Part shown: in pieces, positions 44,453-58,245 of the stretch
Layout: the number at the start of each line of letters is the position of its first letter
Numbering within the stretch: position 1 is the stretch's first letter
Source: Epichloe hybrida
Lineage: Eukaryota > Ascomycota > Sordariomycetes > Hypocreales > Clavicipitaceae
Length of the DNA stretch: 64,000 nucleotides
Direction of reading: 5' to 3'
Assembly (NCBI GenBank): GCA_019022495.1
Contig: JAFEKR010000002.1
Coordinates: 4,340,001-4,404,000, forward strand
Program-made: the position numbers and the translations under genes
The notes under the pieces: generated by a model
The model's input: only the letters and a program-made list of their open reading frames with translations
What the model was told of the DNA's origin: nothing
The model's database searches: none

Positions 44453-45292
44453 TACTTTTATTATTATTTTAAAAAAATATAAAAGAGAAAACATTTTTAT
44501 AATATTAATATTTTTAAAAACCTTAAAATACTAAGTTATTAAAAAACTATAGCTTTTACTATAGTAATTTACTTATAATTACTAGTATTTATATTTAAGT
44601 TATTTATTTATTTTTTATTTTTTATTAAACTTTAACACTAATAATATTATAAGTAATCTTAGTAATCTTAGTAATCTTAGTAATCTTAGTAATCTTAGTA
44701 ATCTTAGTAATACTAGTAATATTAGTAATATTAGTATTATAAGCTATTATAAGCTATAATAAGATATAATAAGCTACTTATATTAAGTTTACTAGTAGTT
44801 CTTTTTATAGTTTTTTTAAAATAAGTAATAGTAATAATTTATAGAAATATAAAATAATTTATAGAAATAGTAAATAATATAATAAGAAGGTTTTTCTCTA
44901 AGTTATATTAAGGAAATAAAGTATTAAGTTAAATAGTATTATTAAAAAAGTATAATATTATATATAACCTTACTTAGTTATAATAAAATTATAAAAATAA
45001 TATAATCTTATAAATTCTATAACTAATTTAATAAAATAGGTAATAGTAAAAGGTCTTATATAACTAGCTTTCTTTTAACCTTATAAATACTAATAACTAA
45101 TAAAAAGTCTAATACTACATTTGTAGTATTTGTAGTTAGTGTAGTTTAGGAAAAAAAATTTATAGTGTAATGTATTGTAGTTTTTTTTTCCTTATAGTTA
45201 GTGTAGTTTATAGTGTAGTGTAGTTTGTAGTGTAGTTACTACACTACACTACAAATACTACACTACACTACACGTTTTAGTGCAATACTCTG
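44453..45292 (-). mobile_element. Element B fragment, inverted, inserted in the gypsy element
   Basis: The reverse complement matches the left half of the B copy at 56,422: the terminal CAGAGTATTGCACTAAAACG (ending at 45,292), the 9-mer array AGTAATCTT (44652-44708, inverted) and the segment beside the ATAATTACT array. The other end of B is absent. Confidence 0.8.
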
Positions 45293-48200
45293 CTAGTGAC
45301 CTAGCACTAACATCGTAAGTATAGCCCTAATTGCATGTCTAGATGCATTTATCTTCACTCTAAGATATACAAGTGGGTTAAAATGCACTAAAATTAGCGC
45401 TTCCTAAAATCTTTATTAAAGCTCTCTAAACGCTACTAGCTTACAGGGTTTTAGTTTAAACATTACTAGTTAATTCCCTCTAAGGCAATCTATTAATAGA
45501 ATAATAACTTTACTATACTATTTAATAGAATAGCAGTAAAATCTAGTAAAACTAAGAAATAACTAAATATTAAAAACGCTACGTGGTATTAGCTAGGTTA
45601 TAATTGCTTTAACTCTTACTAAGTCTATTATAATACCTTTCTCTAATATCTTAAAGCCTAAAAATTTAACTTCCTTAACTAAAAATTAACACTTCTTAAG
45701 GTTAATAAAAAGACCTACCTCTCTAAACCTATATAGAACTTATTTAATATACTCTATATAATCTTTAATCTTACTACTATATATTAGCGTATTATCTAGA
45801 TAGATAATATAGGTCTTATTAATAAGTCCTTTAAGAGTATTATTAATATACTCCTAAAAAGTCACTAGTGTTAACTAGTCTAAATAGCATTACTAGATAT
45901 TTAAAGTAGCTATATTAATAATAGAATGCTATTTTCTACTTATTACCTAAGCAAATACGTAGCTAGTAATATATATCTTTTAAATCTAGGACTATAAAAA
46001 TAACTATACTTACTAATTAATTAAGAATTTTAGTAATAAGAGGTAAAGGGGCCTTATTCTTAATTATAATTTTATTTAGGCCCCTATAATTTATATAAAG
46101 CCTTAATTTCCCTCCTTTCTTTAGAATAAATAAAATTAGGGCTCTAGCTAGGCTAACTAATCTTCTAATTTACTCTTTAAGCTACATACTTATAAGGTAC
46201 TCTCTAAGAATCTCTAGCTTCCTTTTAGCTAAATTATATATAGGCCCCTAAGGTAGTGTTTTCCCTTCTTCTAATTTAATTATATAAGTATAACCTCCTA
46301 GTTTAGGAAGCTTACTTACTAACTCTTTAGAAAAAATATCTATAAACTCCCTATATTCTTCTAGGATTATTAGTATAAGGCACTTAGTGCTCTTATCCTA
46401 ATTTAATATAGCTTCTTTACTACTTATGTTTTCTAAAATTAGTATAACTATAATACCTTTGCTTTTTTACTATAAATAAGTATACTTAAGGATTTATATA
46501 GTTACTTTACTATTTATTTATATATCTATTACTACTAGATTCTTTAATTAGCTTTTTCCTTTTCCTTTTTGATTTTTATTTTCTAGAATACTTAGCCTAA
46601 TCTTTATTACTCCTAATAATAAAGTAATTACTACTATTTTTTTCTCTTTATATACTTACTACTTATTATAAGTAAAGGAAAGACATTTTATTATTACTAG
46701 ATATCTCTAGTATTTATACTCCTAATATATAATTATAGGTAAATACTCTTTAATCTAGTCTATACCTAGAATTATCCCTTTACCTATATTAGTAATAAAG
46801 TAACTAACTTAGTAAACCTTTATAAATCCTATACTATCTTTTATCTTAACTAATTTTTTTAGAATTTCTTAATATAAAATCACTTTTTTGCTTATACTCT
46901 CTAATATCCTATCTAATTAGATTATATTCTCCTAATCCGTTTTTAATAATAATTTTAAATAAATTATTAAAGACTATATACTTATATTAAATAGCGCTTA
47001 TATAGCTAACTACTAGTTATCTTATTATAGAGATACCTATATTCTTATTTTATTATCTATAGGGTATTCTATAGTAAGATTGTATTCCTAGGTTTATACT
47101 AATTAAACTAGTATTATATTAGGAGATATAGCTTTATTATTACTTTCTTTATGCTTCTTAGTTATATATTTAGTACTTTTATAAGTAAAATAATCTAGTG
47201 CCTAATAAGTAAGTATAGTGTGCCTAGGCTTTCTATATTTATAGTATACTAAGGATAATCTTCTCCCTTAGTCTTTGCTTTATTACTATACCTTATTTAT
47301 AAGTAATATAAAATAAAAGTATTACCTCTTTCTTTTAAAGTCCTAACCTTTTTTATTATTTTAGCCTAAACCTATTATAACCTTTACTTTCTTACCCTAG
47401 CCTTATAGTTAGCTTTAGGTTATTAGGATCTTTTAACTAATTATTTACTTCCTTATAGTATTATTTAAACTATTTAGAGAAATTATAATTCTTAGATATA
47501 TAGGGATTTCTTTAGGTAACTTAGCTTTTACCTTATCCTAGGCTTATATAAAGAATTAAAATAATTAGCTATTCTTTTACCTAAGATTTAGTAATAACCT
47601 TATTACTTCTAAGTGTCTTATACCTATATTTATTATTCTAGTTTTTAACTATTCTAGGAAATTTACCTAGGTAATTAACAAATAATTTACATGCTTATCT
47701 ATAGCTATATAACATATTTACTATTACTTTATATTACTAGCTAGGCAGCTACCTATATACATTACCTTAGTTATATTATCCTTAAAGGTATAGTAGTCTA
47801 ATTTAAATAGTATATTTAAGTTTACTAAGAAATTCTATAGGCTTTTATATATTTCCCCTTTATATATAGGTATTTTTATCTATATTTTAATAAGACTACC
47901 TTACTATATAATTACTACTATATTACTATAAACTATAGGTAAAATTATAGCTAATATTTAAGGGGTAATTATAAGTCTAGATTAAGGGGTAATTATAGGT
48001 CTAGTTTAAGGTCTAGCTAATCCTAGATTTACCTTAAGCTCTCTAATTTATGCCTTTATTTATAAGACCTCTTATCTTCTCTAAAGGTAATATAGCTTAG
48101 ATTATATAACCTTATAGTATTACTATAATGCCCTTTTTTCTTTAGTTATATTATTTATACCTCCACCTAAATTAGAATTAAGTAGTGTTTATTACACCCT

Positions 48201-48362
48201 ATTATTTATAGTTCTAGATTATAAGGGTTTTTTATCTTCCTAATTATCTATAGCTTTATTATTATAAAGTACTAGCGTGTTTCTTATAGATCTTTAGAGT
48301 GTTAGCTATATAATAATCTAGCTAATAGTTTATATCCTTAAAAAGGTTAAGAGAGATTAATT

Positions 48363-48632
48363 TATTATAGCTTATACTAAAAGGTTAAAAATAAAGTAAT
48401 AGCTAAGATTATTATAGTTACTACTAGATAAATACTAGCTAGGGGTAAGTATATAAAGGTTTTAATCTCTAACCTAGCACTAATAATATGCGTAGTCTTT
48501 AATAAATACCTTACTTCACAAGCACGTGGCTATCTTATAGCTAGCTAGCCTCTTTATTATCCGCATAGCCTAAAGGTTCTCTAAAGACCCGCTTCGATAA
48601 ACATCCTATCTTTGACCTCTGCGCTCCTAACA
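48363..48632 (-). repeat. 5' LTR of the nested gypsy element
   Basis: It is 270 bp, aligned end to end with the repeat at 43,074. Differences are nearly all C/T and G/A, as expected of RIP acting on both copies. Confidence 0.9.
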
Positions 48633-49369
48633 GCTAGACCCTAGCCTATAGGGGCCTATAGGCCCTACTAAAGTGTATAAGTTTGGTTTTTACTAGGTTA
48701 AACTTTACTCCTACTTCCTTTACCTATTCCTTATAGATCTTCTAAGTAGCATTAAGTCTTCTCTAGGTTTACGCTATGTTTTTGCTAAATACTATAATAT
48801 TTATATTATTAGTAAATCTAATTACTACTATGCCTAGGATAGCTTAAAGGTATATGTAAAGTTTTATAAAGTAAAGGAGAAAGAGAATTAGTAAAAGGGG
48901 AGATCCTTATAGGGTGCTAGCCTTAATCTTAAAGGGTCTAGAGAGTCCTTTATTAAAGCTAAGCTAGCTTATTTTATTTACTAGGAAGCTTTATATTATA
49001 GCTATTAGCTAGTAGGGGATTCCTATTAGGATTAGTAAGTAAATTAGGTATAGGTAACTAACTTTATTAAAAGCAAATAAGATATTTATCTAGGTAAGTA
49101 AGGCAATTCCACCCCTACTCTAGGCCTCTCTTACGCACTTTACTAAGACCTTAATTATAGTCTTTATTAACCTATTTATCCTATTCCTTATCTATAGCTC
49201 TAGGAGGAGTCCTTTTGCCTTAGCAAAGGCCGTGAGTCGCTTTGTAATTGCCGCTTCCATGATTTTTCCCATGATATTTAGTAGGGAGATAGGCCTCTAA
49301 GCGTTAGCTCTCCTTATCTCTTTCGTTGTCTTGCCTAGTTTTCTAATCACTACCACTCTAGCGGTCCGG
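48633..49369 (-). mobile_element. Tad-like LINE, reverse-transcriptase portion (5'-truncated)
   Basis: On the minus strand this encodes the reverse transcriptase of a Tad1-type LINE: RPISLLNIMGKIMEAAITKRLT at about 49,250, NRINRLIKT, VLVKCVREAWSRGGIALL at about 49,120 and GAFNKV at about 49,060, with increasing stops further on. The 5' end is cut at 49,369. A 17-bp duplication, AAGTAAGGTTATATATA, lies at 40216-40232 and 49370-49386, which brackets the entire LINE and identifies element B as the target. The 5' end is less mutated than the rest. Confidence 0.82.
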
Positions 49370-49828
49370 AAGTAAGGTTATATATAATATTATACTTTTT
49401 TAATAATACTATTTAACTTAATACTTTATTTCCCTAATATAACTTAAAGAAAAACCTTCTTATTATATTATTTACTATTTCTATAAATTATTTTATATTT
49501 CTATAAATTATTTTATATTTCTATAAATTATTATTATTACTTATTTTAAAAAAACTATAAAAAAACTACTAGTAAACTTAATATAAGTAGCTTATTATAT
49601 CTTATTATAGCTTATAATAGCTTATAATAGCTTATAATACTAATATTACTAATATTACTAGTATTACTAAGATTACTAGTATTACTAAGATTACTAAAGA
49701 TTACTAAGATTACTAAGATTACTAAGATTACTAAGATTACTAAGATTACTAAGATTACTAAGATTACTAAGATTACTAAGATTACTTATAATATTATTAG
49801 TGTTAAAGTTTAATAAAAAATAAATAAT
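49370..49828 (+). mobile_element. Element B, copy 1, continuation after the LINE
   Basis: It matches the B copy at 56,422 from TATATAATATTATAC onward and includes the AAGATTACT 9-mer array at about 49664-49787. It is cut at 49,829 by the next gypsy element. Confidence 0.8.
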
Positions 49829-52800
49829 TGTGAGGCCCCACTCACAACAACACCCGTAATCACTAGTGCACCCCGCAGGCAGGCTATGTCCTAGGGCTAG
49901 GTCCACATGACACTAGCGAGCCGCTAGCTATAAGCTAGTGACTTACACGTATAACACACTTAGACCTAGTAAGCTTTAGTTAATATACTAGAGCCCCCTA
50001 TATCTCTTACCTAGTTACTATTATTCTTATAATTTTAAAGCTTCTCTTACTAGCTACCTAAGAGTAATATAAGGGGGAGAATTACCTAATTTACTAGAGT
50101 AATATTAGATAATAACCTAACCCTAATAGATAAGAGTTATACCTAAGTAAATAAAGGTAATACTATAGGTAAAGATATATTATATACTAATAAAACTATG
50201 CTTATAATAAGACCCTTTATCCCTTATAGTAAAGCTATAGTAACACTAAAGTAAATTACTTAGCTAGAAAAACTCTAAAGATTATAAGAATAAAAATAAG
50301 AGCTTATTAACCTTATTAGGGGTAACTTAAGAGAAGTATAAGGAAAAAGTAAGTAAAGAGCTAGCCCTTTCTTAAGTAATAATAGCTAAGAGATTAGAGT
50401 TAAGAATATTACTAAGCTTTAATACCCTATAAACCCCTAGAGGTATAAGATATAAATAAATAACCTAAACTATGCCTTTAATAGAGTAAAGAAGAAATAC
50501 TAATATAATTACTAAGAAAAAATTCTCTTTACACTTAACTATATATATACTAACTATAGGGTAAGATAGGATAAATACCTTAATAAATAATAGGCTAATA
50601 GCTAGGATAATCTTAAGGATAACTAGGACAAATTCTAGACCTAGATGCTTACGCTACTTAGGGACTTTATAAACTATAATACTTAAATAGCTATATAGCT
50701 TAAGAACGTAAAGTAATATAAGGGCTAGAGCCTTATTAAATTTAGTATTTTCCTAGATTTACTAGAGATACACCTAGAAAAAGCCCTAGAAAAGTCCTAT
50801 GCCCTTATATTCTTTATAAAGTTACTCCCTAAGCTATAGGACTATATTAACTTATATACCTTTATTACTAGGAAAATAAAAGAAAAGGTTATATAACTTA
50901 CCTAGTGATTTTAGGAGGCTATACTAAAGAGTAAGTAAAAGCCTAAATATTTAGGAGATAAGGGATTATATAAGAATCCTTAATATTATAGAAATAACTT
51001 ACCCTAAGGTTATAGGCTATATAGAGATTAAAGGAATAAAGACTAAGAAAAGGGCCTAGCTATATACCTAAATAATAGTAAAGTTAGGGATAAGAGGTAA
51101 TATTATAACTATAATACCCTAGACTACCTTATAAATAAATATAATAAGCTAAGGAAAGACCCCTAAGATAAATAGGGAAACTTCCTAAGGTAAAAGTAAA
51201 GGCCTTTACCTTTACCTTAAATACTAAGGTACTAATTAGGTATTAATTTTATATACTAGTTACTATTTATAAGCATAAAGACATTAAAATAGTAGTAAAT
51301 CTAGATAGCTACGCTAAGCTTAATATTATTAGCATTAAATTTATAAGAAACTATAAGCTTAATTAGGCTAAGGCTATAGTACTTATTCTCTAGGTAGTAA
51401 GGGCCTTTATAGTCCCTTAATATAGTATCTATAAGGTACTTATTACTATTAAAGACTTAAGAGAGAAAGAAAAGGACCTTAAGCTACTATATATAGCTAT
51501 AGATAAAGACCTAAGAGTAAGGGAAAGCCTTATCTTAATTAGAATATATATACTTACTAAAGAATATATATATCTTTATTTATACTCTTAAGAGTAGTAT
51601 TTTAAGAAGAAGAAAATAGCCTTTTTACTTATAACTCCCTATAAGTTTATAAAGGTAATATATAATAAGGCTATTATATATACTATTATAGGAGTTATAG
51701 AAAATAAGTTTATTACCCTTAAAGATAATAAGAAAGTAAAAGCATATAAAACTATTAAAGATATCCCTAAGGAACTATATAAGTTTAAAGATATATTTAT
51801 AGTAAATAAAGTAAGTAGTTTACTATTAAGAAAGAAGACTAATTATATAATTAACCTAATACCTAGGGCTACGCCCCTATATAAACTAATTTACTCTCTC
51901 TCCTAAAGCAAGTTAAAGGAGCTTTATAAATATATTAATAAAAACCTATAAAAAGGCTAGATAAAACCCTTTAAGAGCCCTATAGGTATGCCTATTTTAT
52001 TTATACTAAAGAAGGATAAAATACTTTAACTATATATAAATTATTAAGGACTTAATAAAGTAATATAAAAGAATTACTATGCTTTCCCCCTAATTTTAGA
52101 GATCCTAGACTAGTGCTAAGGAGCTTACTACTTCTTAAAGATTAATATTAAGGATACTTACTATTAAATTTATATTAAAGAGAGTAATAAGTAAAAGACT
52201 GTGTTTTATACTTACTATAAATACTATAAATACCTTATAATACCCTTTAGGCTAACTAATATACTAGTTACTTTCTAGAGCTATATCTATAAAGCGCTTT
52301 ATAAGCTAGTAAATACTATTTATATAGTGTATCTAGATAATATCCTTATTTTCTTAAAAATATAAGAGAAGTATACTATATATATTAAGGAAGTTTTAGA
52401 ATATATAAGGTTAGTAAAGTTATATATAAAACCCTTAAAGTGTTTATTTTACTAGGAATTAGTGAAATTCCTAGGGTTTATTCTATTAGTTAATAGCATT
52501 TTAATAAATATATGTAAAGTAAATATAATCTAAGACTAGAAAAAGCCTATAAGCTTTAAAGATATATAGTTTTTCCTAGGATTCTATAACTTTTACTAAA
52601 GGTTTATTTACTAATACTCTAGGATTATAGTACTCTTATATATACTAATAAAAGGCAGTTAAAATAGTATTTAAACTAGGAAGTTTATATTTAGGGAAAG
52701 AGAATAGCTAGTGTTTAACTAGCTAAAAGATACCTTTTAATAGGCATCTCTCCTTTATTATTATAATCTAAGTTAGCTAGTGTGTATTAAGATAAATACT

Positions 52801-55800
52801 TTAGTCTTTATAATAGTAAGAATCTTATCTTAGTAAGATAATAAGGGCTAATAGTATTCTATAGTATTTTAGTTAAGAAAGTTTATAAATACTAAATATA
52901 ATTATAGTATAGTAAATTAGGAGTTACTTACTATAGTAAAGTTATTTAAACACTAGTAATACTATATTAAAAGTATAGTAACCCTAGTAAAGGTCCTATT
53001 AGATTACTATAACTTATAGACTTTTATAAAGTAATAAAAGCTAAATAAAAGGTAAGCTAAATAGTGTATATTTCTCTGCCTCTTTTACTTTATAATTAGG
53101 TATAAACCTAGGAAAAGTAACCTAGTAAATATACTATTAAGATAGTCTAATTATAAAGGTAAACCCTTAATAAATAAGTTACTTTTACTAAAGCTTTAAA
53201 AGAAAATAGTAGTTACTAAAGAACTAGTAAAAGAAAAGATACTAATATATAAGAGAAAATATAGTAAGATACCTTTAGGGGAGAAAAATACCCTAGTTTT
53301 AATATATTAAAGAAAATATAGTAAGATACCTTTAGGGGAGGAAAATACCCTAGTCTTAGTAAAGAGGCTTAGTAAGATACCTTTAGGGGAGGAAAATACC
53401 CTAGCTACTATAAAAAGAGCTTTAGAGGCTAAAGTAGCCTAGTTAAGAGGCTAGTTAGCTACTATAAATCTAGTAAAAGATTAGCTAAATAAGGGTAATT
53501 TCTAGGAGAAGGTAGTGTATATCTAAGATATTAGTATAGTATAAGAGATATAGGAGACTATTAAGCTACTAAATCCTTACTAATCTAGGCTAAATAAACT
53601 ATTAGTATAATTACTATAAAAGGTATAGGATTAAGATTTAGATTTATAAAGGCAAAATAGTAAGATTAATAATTCCCTAGTAAGAGATAAGGGAAAAGCT
53701 AGTCTATAGTTATATAGTATAAGAGGCCTCCTAATATACTAAGACTAGGTAATTATTCCCTAGGAGCTTATCTTATAATAGAAGCTTTTATAGCTATACT
53801 ATAATAATTTACTAGTAAGTTACTTTAGGACTAAATATACTCTTAAGCTATTAAAGCATTACTTCTAGTAGCTAGGTATAAGTAAGTTAGTATTTAACTA
53901 TATTATAAGCTATAGGGTTTACTAGTAAGTAGTAACTAGAAGGCATTGCCTATATAAAAGCCTTAAATCCTTACTAATACTATAGTAACTATAGGTAAAA
54001 ATCTTAATAGATTTTATTATAGGATTACTAATTACCTAAGTAAGTAAATAAGAGACTAATGTAATCCTAGTGATTATAGACTAATTTACTAAGTACTTTA
54101 TTTTCTTACTTATAACTATAATAATTAATATAGCTAAACTAGTAAAGCTTTTCTATAAGGAGATTAAACTAAGGTTTAGGGCACTAGAGGGTATTATATC
54201 TAATAGGGGATTAGTCTTTATAAGCTAATTCTAGTTAGACCTATGTTACTTATTATATATAAAGTAAAGGCTTTCTATAGCGTTTTACCCCTAAACTAAT
54301 AGGCAAATAAAGAGAATAAACTAAGTGCTTAAGTATTACCTTTAATGCTTTATAGCTAATAACTAATAGATATAGCCTAAGCTACTCCTAATAGCCTAAT
54401 TTACCTATAATAATATAGTAAATAAGACTATAGGCTACTCTCTTAATTACTCCCTTATAGGCTATTTACCTAAGTTTTACCTAGCTCTTAGGGATAAGAC
54501 TAAAGAAAGGGAGGTGCTAGAAGCCTATATATATATTATAAAGCTATATAAAGTTAAAGAGTAGCTAAAGTAAAACTAGGTAAAAGCTACTAAGACCTAA
54601 GTAAAGTACTATAACTAGTATTACTAGCTATTAATGCTAAAAAGAGGTAACCTAGTATTACTATTAGTAAAGAATATTAAGCTTAAGGATATAAAATAGA
54701 AGCTAACCCCTAGATTTATTAGATTATTTTAAGTACTTAATGCTATAGGAAAATAAGCATATAGACTTACTTTACCTAAAAAATATAGTTAGCTATATAA
54801 TATATTCTATGTTAGCCTATTAGAGCTATGGAATTACTATAAAGACACTAGAGATAAGGAAATGCTAATACTAGACTTAGAGAATAAAGATAATAAGTAT
54901 AAAGTTAAGGAGGTTAAGGACTATAGGAAAACCTAAGAAGGCAATAAATACCTAGTAAAATAAAAGGGTTAGCTAAGTAAATATAACTAATAGGTTATAG
55001 CAAAGGATATAAAAGGCGCTTAATATATAATTTAGGCATTTTACTAAAATAAGTCTAGTAAGAAAAGTGGCAAGATATAAGTAAGTTATAGGTAAAAAGA
55101 TATAATATTCTTATAGAAAAGGCCTAGCCTTATTAGCTACTATTATACTCTAATTAATAGTCTAGGAATTACTATAGAAAAACAAAAGAAAAGGGCCCTA
55201 AAGGTTAGGTAATACTAGGGGAAAACTCTTTATTATAGCGCTATTATAGCTTAATACCTTGTTACCCTAGATAGCATATTTCGCGCTATTTTTATTTATA
55301 TTAATTACCTTCTCTATAGCATAGAAAAGGCAGTGAATTACTATTACCTAGGCTATATAGCCTAGGTTAGCTAGCTAAAGCTAAAGAACTATACGCGCCT
55401 CCTAGATAGCTATAGCCTTATAATAGTCTTCCTATAGAAAAGTTAGTAAAAACCCACTAAAAGTGTAGTAAAAAACTAAGGGAACTTATAATACTAGGGG
55501 TAAGAGTAGTAAAAAATATAGTAACCTAAAGTTACTACTAAGAAATAATATATTACTAGTATATAATAAATATAGCCTATATAAAAATATAAGCGAAGAC
55601 TAGGCAAAGAGGCAAAGAATTACTAACCTAGTAGCCCTTAGTAGCACTAGTTAAACTAAATATAATATAATAGGTAGTATTAGTATAGTTAAAGCCTATA
55701 ATAAGGCTAATGTAATACTTAGTAAGTTAGTAGTAAGTTACCTCTAAAAACATAGGGATAGGCTTATTAGACTCTTTATCTTCTATAGCGTCTAGGAGTA

Positions 55801-56421
55801 ACTAAACCTAAAATAGAATTATTAATAAATTAGAAAAATCACCCTTTATAGTAAGCATAGCTTATAATAAAAAGTTAGTAATAAGGAGTAAAAAAGCAAG
55901 TAATAAGGGGATAAATTATAGTCTTATAGGTATTACCTCTTTTCTTACACTAGATATAGCGCTTAGAGGCATAGGCCTTAGCTAGGTTAGATAATAAAGC
56001 CTAGGGGAAAAGATACTTAATCTTAGGTATCTTAGGCTTAATAGGTAAGTATTTCTTAAACTTAGCGTATCCTATATATAAATAGTATATATAGGAGCAC
56101 TTCTTTAAGTAAATAGTTATTATTTTAATAGTAAGATAGTAATAACTAATAGGGGAAGAGTAGTGGTATTTAAAGGTTATAATATTTTATAAAGAACAGA
56201 CTATGGTTATATAAGGATAAAAAAGGCAAAGTAATAGAGAGTTATAGGCGTATTTATAGTTAAGCGCTATGTGTTATTTGTTATTATTTTGATGCGGCTG
56301 CTACTTAGCGAATAGCTATAGAATAACTAGCAAAAGCTGTTTAGAAGCCTAGCTATAAGTGGGGGGGTAATTGTAAGGCCCCACTTATAACATAAGTACA
56401 CTAGCGCACCTCACAGACAGG
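49829..56421 (+). mobile_element. Ty3/gypsy chromovirus-type LTR retrotransposon, RIP-damaged
   Basis: The 5' LTR starts TGTGAGGCCCCACTCACAAC at 49,829. A matching TGTAAGGCCCCACTTATAAC starts at 56,372, right after a purine tract (GTGGGGGGGTAA), so that is the 3' LTR; it is cut after about 50 bp. Plus-strand translation with stops ignored gives a full pol order: reverse transcriptase at about 51,880-52,640 (SPIGMPILFILKKDK, INYRGLNKVI, VYLDNILIF, FLGFYNFY), RNase H at about 52,750-53,160, integrase zinc and core region at about 53,760-54,450, and a chromodomain at about 54,910-55,000 (NKYLVK-KG-LSKYN). Stops by C-to-T change occur every few codons. No protein can be made. Confidence 0.88.
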
Positions 56422-58245
56422 CAGAGTATTACACTAAAACGTGTAGTGTAGTGTAGTATTTGTAGTGTAGTGTAATAACTATACTACAAACTACACTACA
56501 CTATAAACTACACTAACTATAAGGAAAAAAAACTATATTACACTAACTACAAAAAAAAAAAAACTACAATACATTACACTATAAATTTTTTTTCCTAAAC
56601 TACACTAACTACAAACACTACAAATGTAGTATTAGACTTTTTATTAGTTATTAGTATTATAAGGCTTAAAAGAATACTAGTTATATAAAAGCTTTTATTA
56701 TTACCTATTTTATTTAATTAGTTATAGAATTTATAATATTATATTATTTTAGTAATTTTACTATAACTAAGTAAGGTTATATATAATATTATACTTTTTA
56801 ATAATACTATTTAACTTAATACTTTATTTCCCTAATATAACTTAAAGAAAAACCTTCTTATTATATTATTTACTATTTCTATAAATTATTATTATTACTT
56901 ATTTTAAAAAAACTATAAAAAAACTACTAGTAAACTTAATATAAGTAGCTTATTATATCTTATTATAGCTTATAATAGCTTATAATAGCTTATAATACTA
57001 ATATTACTAATATTACTAATATTACTAGTATTACTAAGATTACTAAGATTACTAAGATTACTAAGATTACTAAGATTACTAAGATTACTAAGATTACTAA
57101 GATTACTAAGATTACTAAGATTACTAAGATTACTTATAATATTATTAGTGTTAAAGTTTAATAATAAATAAATAATAAATAAATAACTTAAATATAAATA
57201 CTAGTAATTATAAGTAAATTACTATAGTAAAAGCTATAGTTTTTAATAACTTAGTATTTTAAGGTTTTTAAAAATATTAATATTATAAAAATGTTTTCTC
57301 TTTTATGTTTTTTTAAAATAATAATAAAAGTAAAATAATAGTAATTATAGTAATAATAGTAATTAAGGTTATAAAAGTTATTAAAGCTTTTATAATAAGT
57401 ATAGTATATTATATAAAACTAAGTCCTAGTATTATTTTTAAAAATAAGTTAAACTTATTTTTTATAGCTTAATTAAGCTATATAGGGTAATTAAAATAAT
57501 ACTATTAGTTATCTATTAATAAATTATAAATATTAGTTTATTATATTCTTTCTTTATGTATTATTATAATAAGATATATAAAGTTACTATATATAACTTC
57601 TTAAAGCTTTAGAATTATAAAGCTTAAAGTAATATTTAATTAGTTTAAATAGTAAATAAATAGTTTAAGCTTTTTTAAATTTCTTATTATATAACTAATA
57701 ATATATTAATACTAAGTATATACTTTATTAACTTCTTATTATTTATTTAGATTTATTAACTAATTATATTATATTAGTTTAGGGTATTTTTAATTAAAAT
57801 AATAATAATAAATTATAGAAATAGTAAATAATTAGTATTAATAGTAAATAAAAGAATAAGTTAGTTTTTCTTAAAGTTATATTAGTAAAATAAAGTAATA
57901 AGTATAATAGTATTATTAAAAAGGTATAATATTATAAATAACCCTAGTTATAGTAAAATCCTTAAAAAAAGGTAAATATTATAAATTCTATAACTAATTA
58001 AGTAAAATAGGTAATAATAAAAGCTTCTATATAACTAGCTTTCTTTTAATCCTTATAATAACATTATATAATAAAAAGACCCACTTTTTTTTTTACTAAT
58101 ACTAATTTGTAGTTTTTGTAGTTAGTGTAGTTAGTAACTACACTAACTACACTATACTATAAGTAAAAAAAAACTATAATACACTACACTATAAATACAA
58201 GATTTTCCTAAAAACTACACTAACTACACTACAAACAATACTCTG
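56422..58245 (+). mobile_element. Element B, copy 2, most complete (1.8 kb, inverted ends)
   Basis: It begins CAGAGTATTACACTAAAACG and ends in AATACTCTG, with long imperfect inverted ends rich in GTGTAGTGTAG. Between them are an AAGATTACT array (about 57031-57134), a few ATAATTACT-like units near 57,350 and an AT-rich core. No transposase pattern was found, so it looks non-autonomous. The terminal CAGAG fits hAT elements (YARNG). Confidence 0.75.

Larger units (their letters stand above)
43074..48632 (-). mobile_element. Ty3/gypsy LTR retrotransposon, nested in the LINE, RIP-damaged and internally deleted
   Basis: Two 270-bp direct repeats end TG...CA and are flanked by the same 5 bases, GCTAG (43069-43073 and 48633-48637). 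A purine tract (AAGGGGGG on the minus strand) lies beside the left LTR, which makes that the 3' LTR and sets the orientation. Minus-strand translation shows reverse transcriptase: KLRLYINYRGLNKIIIKNK at about 46,100, IIYLDNTLIYS at about 45,795, VKFLGFKI and the connection segment to ILVHFNP near 45,420. Reading stops at 45,292, where a B fragment begins; most of RNase H and all of integrase are missing. Internal stops are everywhere, so no protein is made. Confidence 0.88.

Noticed and set aside
49694..49906. Open frame encoding LSN repeats
   Set aside because: It is a translation of the AAGATTACT array in element B followed by LTR sequence.
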